From: Bacillus sp. Marseille-Q3570
GTDB taxonomy: Bacteria > Bacillota > Bacilli > Bacillales > Fictibacillaceae
DNA length: 64,000 nt
Reading direction: 5' to 3'
NCBI RefSeq assembly: GCF_946151055.1
Contig: NZ_CAMGYZ010000007.1
Coordinates: 248,001 to 312,000, forward strand
Part shown: piece by piece, positions 59,335 to 64,000 of the stretch
Position numbering within the stretch: the first letter of the stretch is position 1
How the letters are laid out: each line of letters starts with the position of its first letter
The notes under the pieces: model-generated
Told to the model about the DNA's origin: nothing
Databases searched by the model: none
The model's input: only the letters and a program-made list of their open reading frames with translations
Program-made: the position numbers and the translations under genes

Positions 59335-59400
59335 AAAGAAAGTATAAAAGGCAACTAAGGCTCAGCCTTCGCCAAAGCTTGGCTTTACCAAGTTTTCTTT
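59335..59400 (+). repeat. R1 interspersed element, complete copy
   Basis: A 66-bp element from AAAGAAAGTATAAAAGG to CCAAGTTTTCTTT. Its ends AAAGAAA and TTTCTTT are inverted repeats. The inside has nested palindromes (AAGGCTCAGCCTT, GCCAAAGCTTGGC). Other copies: 25062, 19990 (inverted, interrupted), 22694 (inverted, truncated), 16805 (half). Confidence 0.75.
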
Positions 59401-59437
59401 ATTTTTGATGTTCTTGTAAAGTCTACACTTTGATGAA

Positions 59438-59446
59438 CATAAGATA
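59438..59446 (+). promoter_or_regulatory. Candidate sigma-K -10 element
   Basis: CATAAGATA fits CATANNNTA exactly and is 31 bases before the start of the coiled-coil gene. I see no good -35 AC at the standard spacing. Confidence 0.3.
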
Positions 59447-59476
59447 TATGTAAATGCCCTGTCAGGAGGGAGTCTA

Positions 59477-60364
59477 ATGAATTCACAGAAAGAACTGAGC
59501 TATGACCGATTAGCTTCCAGAACAAAGTTTTATCAGGAAAAATCATTAGAATTGGAAAAGAAACTTCTGTTTGCTGATGACAAAATAGACCAACTTGAAC
59601 AACAATTGAAAGAGGCTTTGGAGAATGATGAGTTAGAACGGAACCTGGAATTGAAAGAAAATGAAGTCACTCAATTACAACAAGAAATCACTACATTGAA
59701 GCAGCAATTATCCGAATCCAATCTCCAAGCAATGGAAAAGAAAGTGAAAGGATTCGAGGATCTATTAGAAACAATTGAAAAAGAAATCAATGAAAAAGAA
59801 AAGCAGATTGAAAGTTACAAATCAAAAATCAAGAGTCTTGAAAAACGAGTAAAAGTACAAAAATATACACCAGAAGATATCGGTACGGAAGCAGAAGAAA
59901 TAAAACAAGAAGAATATCAGCTTTCCGCTTTTTTCAATTATAGTGTGATTTGCAAAAGTGAGGATTCATTCGTCATCCATGGGAGTTTCAATATGACGAA
60001 TACAGGTGTAAAACCTTTGGAAAACCCTTTGTTATGTTTCAGATTCCAGCCAGCTGATTATACGAATTTGAAAGGGAAAATCAGTTCATTAGAACAAAGC
60101 AACATCGACTCTGAATCGAAAGAATCGATCCAATGGGTTTATTTGGATAACGATTGGGCTAAAGAAGCAAGATCCAGAGGGGAAATATGGGTCGCTTCAA
60201 TGTATGATTTGCAAATCCCAGTCAACCATACGATCTCACTGTCAGACTTTCAGATTCCCATCCAAAAACAGTTTGAAGATAGTGTCATAGTAGAATCCTT
60301 TGTCTATTTCCAAAATGAAGACTATAGAGCGAGGGCAATGAACCAAATTTCCATAAATTTCTGA
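59477..60364 (+). CDS. Coiled-coil protein with a C-terminal beta domain
   Basis: A 295-residue protein. Residues about 15-130 form one long coiled coil (heptad-like Leu/Ile with many Glu, Lys and Gln, for instance LELKENEVTQLQQEITTLK). Residues about 150-295 form a beta-rich globular domain (YSVICKSEDSFVIHGSFNMT, LCFRFQPADYTN, FVYFQNEDYRARAMNQ). No signal peptide is seen. The plan resembles spore coat proteins that attach through a coiled coil, but I cannot name a family. It probably forms an operon with the small gene at 60526. Confidence 0.72.
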   Translation: MNSQKELSYDRLASRTKFYQEKSLELEKKLLFADDKIDQLEQQLKEALENDELERNLELKENEVTQLQQEITTLKQQLSESNLQAMEKKVKGFEDLLETIEKEINEKEKQIESYKSKIKSLEKRVKVQKYTPEDIGTEAEEIKQEEYQLSAFFNYSVICKSEDSFVIHGSFNMTNTGVKPLENPLLCFRFQPADYTNLKGKISSLEQSNIDSESKESIQWVYLDNDWAKEARSRGEIWVASMYDLQIPVNHTISLSDFQIPIQKQFEDSVIVESFVYFQNEDYRARAMNQISINF

Positions 60365-60525
60365 TTCTCTACCCATAAACTCATCATGACCTGCGAATAT
60401 TTTGAAAATTATAAATACAGGTGTTCTATTCTGGGCAAACAAGGTTTATTGATTCAACGAATGGGTATTTAACTATATATAATGCACTTTTTATTTTTGT
60501 AGAAATAAGAAAAGCAGGTGAAAAG

Positions 60526-60768
60526 ATGGGGTATGTACCACCATATGTAGCAGATCAGAAACTGATTTACGGAAGTCGTACAAAGTCTTCCTACATGACA
60601 ACGAAAATACAGTTACAGCCTGTGGAACGGATTCCATTCAAAAATGTGACGGATAAGAATCAGGACTTCTCTAATCATTACGAGGAAATCAAGGAATCAC
60701 ATGAATCCTTCCAAAAAATTTTATCTGATTTAACAGGAAAAGGACAAAATATAAACGAAGTAATATAG
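60526..60768 (+). CDS. Small hypothetical protein
   Basis: An 80-residue soluble protein with no recognised domain. The N-terminal half is Tyr/Pro-rich (GYVPPYVADQKLIYGS) and the C-terminal half looks helical (NHYEEIKESHESFQKILSDL). ATG 60526 follows GCAGGTG; the frame opening at 60421 runs through AT-rich leader and is less likely. It ends at a good terminator. Confidence 0.6.
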   Translation: MGYVPPYVADQKLIYGSRTKSSYMTTKIQLQPVERIPFKNVTDKNQDFSNHYEEIKESHESFQKILSDLTGKGQNINEVI

Positions 60769-60813
60769 GAAATGAGCTGGCTCCCATAGAGTCATCACTC
60801 ATTTCCTATTTTT
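60766..60813 (+). terminator. Terminator of the 60526 gene
   Basis: AGGAAATGAG and CTCATTTCCT form a perfect 10-base stem with a long loop, followed by ATTTTTA. Confidence 0.8.
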
Positions 60814-60889
60814 AATGCCTTATTAATACATTATTAAATAAATTGTCTCCTGTTTAATTACAGGTTGTCATTATAGTAAGGCGGAATTT

Positions 60890-60983
60890 ACGACACTCCT
60901 GTGGAATAGCGAGCCAGGCGAGACCTATCAGCGAGGAATGAGTAAGGAGGATTGCGGTTCGACCGCGGAAAGGGAGTGAATTC
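60890..60983 (+). repeat. R2 interspersed repeat, copy b
   Basis: Starts CGACACTCCTGTGGAATAGC, contains CCAGGCGAGACC and GCGGTTCGACCGCGGAAAGG, and ends AGTGAATTCAGC. It aligns with copy a at 19777. Confidence 0.8.
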
Positions 60984-61056
60984 AGCTTAAACCACCGCCA
61001 AAGAAATTAGATTGAACATGTTGATTGCTAAGTTATATAGATTGGTGTGATGGACA

Positions 61057-61959
61057 ATGGATTTAATCCAAATTAACCACGAATGCTACTATTTTCAAGG
61101 ACCCGTCAATGTTGGCTATATCAATCAAGGGGATTTTGGTGTTTTGATTGATACCGGCATTGATCAACAAGTGATGAAACACATTATCAGACAATTAGAT
61201 GAAAAATCATTACCACTTACACATTTGTTCATTACACACGCGCATGCGGATCATTATGGAGGAGCGAAATTTCTTCAAACAAAAAGGACCATATTGACCT
61301 ATGCTCCTCAAATTGAAGAAGCTATCCTTCGAAATCCTGTGTTTGAGCCGATGTATCTTTTGCAAGGGAACCGTCCCTTAGATGAGATGCGCAACAAGTT
61401 TCTTGAAGCCCCACCAATCGAAGTCGATCATATTGTTTCAGAAGGAGTATTGCTATTCGGATCAATCGAAGTTGAGTTGATTGCATTGCCAGGACACAGC
61501 ATCAATCAACTTGGTATAAAGGTAGGAAATGTCCTGTATGCAGCAGATGGATACTTTGGTTCCGAGCAGCTCGCTAAACATAAGATTCCATTCATCATTG
61601 ATGCGGATGCGACGTTGGCGACGATTGAAAAACTCTTATCAATGAGCGGTATCGGGATGGTACCGGGCCATGGTACTTATGAAGAAAACCCTGCTAAAAC
61701 CCTTATCGAAAACTATGATCATCATGTCTCCATCGTCACGACCATGTATGAAACACTCCAACAGTTCAAGGATGGTTGTAACTTCGAGACCTTCATGAAA
61801 GAAATGTGTAGAAATTGGGAGGTCACCTTACCTTCCTTATCCGTATGGTCGCTGTATCGTACCGCTCTTTATGCGTATCTGATCAAAGGGATTGAAGATA
61901 AGCGAATCACTTATCAGATTAAGGATTATACTCCTATTTTCAATTTACTAGAAGCTTAA
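61057..61959 (+). CDS. Metallo-beta-lactamase fold hydrolase
   Basis: A 300-residue hydrolase with the HxHxDH zinc motif in FITHAHADHYGG, a later His in LPGHSINQLG, an Asp in LYAADGYFG and the final GHGTYEE. A helical C-terminal part of about 90 residues follows, as in glyoxalase-II-like or persulfide dioxygenase relatives; the substrate is unknown. The ATG follows GGTGTGATGG. It stands after an R2 repeat, outside the sugar cluster, with its own terminator. Confidence 0.83.
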   Translation: MDLIQINHECYYFQGPVNVGYINQGDFGVLIDTGIDQQVMKHIIRQLDEKSLPLTHLFITHAHADHYGGAKFLQTKRTILTYAPQIEEAILRNPVFEPMYLLQGNRPLDEMRNKFLEAPPIEVDHIVSEGVLLFGSIEVELIALPGHSINQLGIKVGNVLYAADGYFGSEQLAKHKIPFIIDADATLATIEKLLSMSGIGMVPGHGTYEENPAKTLIENYDHHVSIVTTMYETLQQFKDGCNFETFMKEMCRNWEVTLPSLSVWSLYRTALYAYLIKGIEDKRITYQIKDYTPIFNLLEA

Positions 61960-61976
61960 CCTATAACCCAATGTTG

Positions 61977-62019
61977 TTAGCTCCTGCTGGTATTGAAATC
62001 CGGCAGGAGTTATTTTTGT
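61977..62019 (+). terminator. Terminator of the MBL gene
   Basis: AGCTCCTGCTGG and CCGGCAGGAGTT form a 12-base stem with two mismatches, followed by ATTTTTG. Confidence 0.8.
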
Positions 62020-62093
62020 GTGGTTCACAAACAGGGTTTAGTCTCAATTGATTCCGTACATACTAAGAAAACTGTAAAGAGGGGGAAAGAATA

Positions 62094-62789
62094 ATGCAGG
62101 TATTATCCACAGCAACAGAGTTGTCAGTAGGCTTTCTTGCTTTGTTTCTTATGACTAAAGTTTTGGGAAAAGTATCTTTCGCCCAAATCACTCCCTTTGA
62201 TTTCATTTCGGCTATCGTTCTGGGGGAATTGGTGGGGAACGCCATTTATGATAAGGAAGTAAAACTTACCTCCATTCTCTTTGCAATTTTTTTATGGGGA
62301 GTTTTAATGTATTTTTTCGAATGGTTAACCCAGAAGTTTCGAGGTACAAGAAAGTTTCTTGAAGGAAGTCCTTCCATTGTCATCCGGGATGGAATGTGTG
62401 ATAAAAAGGAAATGAAAAAGAATAAACTCGATGTGAACCAGCTTCAAAATTTGTTACGTCAAAAGGATATTTTTTCTGTTAGGGAAGTCGCTTATGCAAT
62501 TGTTGAAACTGACGGTTCCGTAAGTGTAATGCGAAAACCTGAGTACGAAACTCCGACACTTTCAGATATGGGTCTTCCACAAAAACCCGTCTACCTTCCC
62601 TTCACTTTTATCAATGACGGGAAAGTAGATTGGGAAAACCTGAAAAAAGCTGGATTTGATGAAACATGGCTGAATAAGACGCTCCATAAACACCAAATTG
62701 ATCATTATGAAGACATCTTCTATATGGAATGGAAACAAGATGAGGGTGTTCATATCAATAAAATGCCTCCAACGGCTGATCAAAAATAA
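62094..62789 (+). CDS. DUF421 (YetF/YdfS-like) membrane protein
   Basis: A 231-residue protein with three N-terminal membrane helices (residues about 5-80) and a cytoplasmic DUF421 domain. The family blocks are TPFDFISAIVLGELVGNAI and, after the helices, EGSPSIVIRDG, QLQNLLRQKDIFSVREV and YAIVETDGSVSV. Some members in Bacillus (SpoVV-unrelated, YetF) affect spore germinant permeability; no direct function is visible here. ATG 62094 is the likely start after GAGGGGGAAAG. A short terminator follows. Confidence 0.85.
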   Translation: MQVLSTATELSVGFLALFLMTKVLGKVSFAQITPFDFISAIVLGELVGNAIYDKEVKLTSILFAIFLWGVLMYFFEWLTQKFRGTRKFLEGSPSIVIRDGMCDKKEMKKNKLDVNQLQNLLRQKDIFSVREVAYAIVETDGSVSVMRKPEYETPTLSDMGLPQKPVYLPFTFINDGKVDWENLKKAGFDETWLNKTLHKHQIDHYEDIFYMEWKQDEGVHINKMPPTADQK

Positions 62790-62795
62790 CAATTA

Positions 62796-62822
62796 AAAAA
62801 CGACCTTTAGAGGTCGTTTTAA
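62796..62822. terminator. Bidirectional terminator
   Basis: AAAACGACC and GGTCGTTTT form a nine-base stem around TTTAGA; A- and T-tracts flank it so it works for both convergent genes. Confidence 0.88.
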
Positions 62823-63244
62823 ATTTCTTTTTTCATCGCTACATGCGGTATTCCTGCATCCATAAAGATATCGGAATAAGTAAGATATCCGAGGGATTTG
62901 TAGAAGTTTTCAGCGTGAGTCTGTGCATAGAGGACGAATTTTCTACAGTCCTTATCGGCAGCAATCCGTTCTAACCCCTGCATCAGCTGTCTCCCAGCGC
63001 CTGTACCTCTGTACTCCTTCAAGACACAAACTCGTTCCACCTTACCATAATCCTCTACAAACCTTAAACGTGCTGCGCCGATCGCTTTTTGGTCATCATT
63101 ATAGAGGACAAAATGAATGGATTCGGACTCGAATTTGTCTATTTCTTCTTCCTCAGGCACATTCTGTTCGAGAATGAATACTTTTTTTCGTACAGAAAAG
63201 GCTTCATCCATTTGTAGGTCGTTTTTCACAACTTCCACTTTCAA
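62819..63244 (-). CDS. yjcF: YjcF, GNAT family acetyltransferase
   Basis: A 141-residue GNAT protein. Motif A is RVCVLKEYRGTGAGRQLMQGL (R/Q-x-x-G-x-G/A), preceded by GAARLRF and followed by FYKSLGY. It matches the small acetyltransferases of the YjcF type that start yjcF-yjcG-yjcH in B. subtilis. Its substrate is unknown. It lies five bases downstream of yjcG and is the end of the operon. Confidence 0.85.
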   Translation of the reverse strand: MKVEVVKNDLQMDEAFSVRKKVFILEQNVPEEEEIDKFESESIHFVLYNDDQKAIGAARLRFVEDYGKVERVCVLKEYRGTGAGRQLMQGLERIAADKDCRKFVLYAQTHAENFYKSLGYLTYSDIFMDAGIPHVAMKKEI

Positions 63245-63249
63245 TTTGA

Positions 63250-63768
63250 TCAGCGGACCTTTCCTAGATGGAAGGTTTCATAGACAGTCCAGGAACCGTT
63301 TTCTAGTTGGTATAACAATTGAAAACGATCAACCTCTTCCGTATGATCGATATCCATCATTTTAAGAGATTCAAGAACATCATGATGCTCTTCGTCTGAA
63401 AGCTTTTGAGCAAGTGTGATATGAGGTACGAAGTTATACGGGCGTTCACTGTATAATTCTTCTTGATGCAGCTGTTCATGCAGCTTCGTTAACCTTTCAT
63501 CTTCTTTTACTTTAAAATAGATGACATTATTGACTGGATGGAATGATCCTACCTTATATACATTTAAAGTGAAAGGTTGGATATTATCAGAGATTTCATG
63601 GATTTGTTGAGCTAATTCTTTCATTTCATTTTCGTCCTCGACATGGAAAGGTTCTTTTAACGTCAAGTGAGGAGCGATCAATGCATAGTGAGGATCATAA
63701 CGCTTACGATATGAATTTACCAGATCTTGTAGTTTTTTCGATGGGAAAATCGCAATGCCGTATTTCAT
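63250..63768 (-). CDS. yjcG: YjcG, 2H phosphoesterase (RNA ligase-like) family
   Basis: A 172-residue protein with the two His-x-Thr motifs of the 2H family: HLTLKEPF and HITLAQKL. Each His/Thr pair forms half of the active site that handles 2',3'-cyclic phosphates. In B. subtilis YjcG has this fold, but its physiological substrate is unknown. ATG 63768 follows AGGAGG. It sits between yjcH and yjcF in the same direction. Confidence 0.88.
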   Translation of the reverse strand: MKYGIAIFPSKKLQDLVNSYRKRYDPHYALIAPHLTLKEPFHVEDENEMKELAQQIHEISDNIQPFTLNVYKVGSFHPVNNVIYFKVKEDERLTKLHEQLHQEELYSERPYNFVPHITLAQKLSDEEHHDVLESLKMMDIDHTEEVDRFQLLYQLENGSWTVYETFHLGKVR

Positions 63769-63879
63769 AATTACCCTCCTCTTACTAGATAACAATCATG
63801 TTGCTTGTCGAACTTAATCTATTATAGCAAATTTTCTTACTATTTCATACTAATACAAAGTCTCATTTTTTCGGTGGCA

Positions 63880-64000
63880 TTAGTCTGAAAACATGAATTT
63901 CAAGGCTTTTGGAATGTCCGGTTGCCAAAACTTCCAACTATGTCCGCCATCAAACTCTTCGTAATAGTAGTCAAATGCACGTTCAGAGAACAACTGATTC
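63880..64000 (-). CDS. yjcH: YjcH-like esterase, C-terminal fragment
   Basis: The open frame enters from the right edge and ends at the TAA at 63880-63882. The 39 visible residues end DGGHSWKFWQPDIPKALKFM, where the His is the catalytic His of the alpha/beta hydrolase esterase D type (GGH-W-x-x-W). Its position before yjcG fits B. subtilis yjcH. Most of the gene is outside the window. Confidence 0.72.
   Translation of the reverse strand, partial: NQLFSERAFDYYYEEFDGGHSWKFWQPDIPKALKFMFSD

Noticed and set aside
34970-61056. Prophage or integrated plasmid
   Set aside because: No integrase, capsid, terminase or replication genes, no tRNA target and no long flanking direct repeats are seen; conserved genes border the region on both sides.

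Overview
The window comes from a low-GC, endospore-forming Firmicute of the family Bacillaceae. Gene order from the left edge to about 37 kb follows the Bacillus subtilis opp-yjb region: oppBCDF, yjbC, spx, yjbE, mecA, coiA, pepF, spxH, yjbI, cwlQ(yjbJ), yjbK, yjbL, sasB(yjbM), nadK(yjbN), yjbO, prpE, yjbQ-like, fabI. The right edge returns to yjcF-yjcG-yjcH. I see no prophage, rRNA, tRNA or CRISPR array. Starts are mostly preceded by strong AGGAGG-type ribosome binding sites, and TTG/GTG starts are common.

Layout. 1-3.7 kb: oligopeptide ABC importer (oppB truncated by the window edge). 3.8-8.6 kb: DegV protein, HD hydrolase, secreted glycoside-hydrolase-like protein, YjbC acetyltransferase. 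8.6-12.9 kb: an RND efflux pump and its lipoprotein adaptor, inserted between yjbC and spx. 13-20 kb: spx, a NERD-domain protein, TerC-type YjbE, MecA, cardiolipin synthase and CoiA. 20-29 kb: PepF, NUDIX, SpxH, truncated haemoglobin, lytic transglycosylase CwlQ, and the CYTH / UPF0738 / small alarmone synthetase / NAD kinase / pseudouridine synthase group. 29-35 kb: PrpE, a RodA/FtsW protein, MgtE and a CPA2-type antiporter. Spx (disulfide-stress regulator), SpxH (its adaptor for ClpXP) and MecA (ClpC adaptor) all lie in this conserved half.

35-61 kb is the accessory part. In B. subtilis the interval between fabI and yjcFGH holds the spore coat/crust genes cotO and cotVWXYZ. Here that position holds two DUF4183 proteins, a small Cys-rich protein, six glycosyltransferase genes plus one frameshifted by a single base, a UDP-L-aminosugar pathway (UDP-GlcNAc 4,6-dehydratase/epimerase, RmlD-like reductase, 2-epimerase), another sugar-nucleotide SDR, UDP-glucose pyrophosphorylase and UDP-glucose dehydrogenase, and several putative surface proteins. 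It also holds a complete sulfation set: sulfate adenylyltransferase, APS kinase, an SLC13-type permease and a PAPS-dependent sulfotransferase, with no PAPS reductase. No flippase, polymerase, priming transferase or exporter is visible. The simplest reading is a mother-cell pathway that builds a sulfated, probably acidic glycan on the spore surface. This is inference from gene content and synteny.

Repeats carry extra interest. Two intergenic arrays of 21-bp units (13.73 and 56.62 kb) share a TTGNNCAA-like core, with a weaker related array near 29.1-29.3 kb. A ~66-bp MITE-like element with terminal inverted repeats occurs about five times, and one copy supplies the C-terminus of the NUDIX protein. 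A second ~100-bp repeat family has three clear copies and one fragment.
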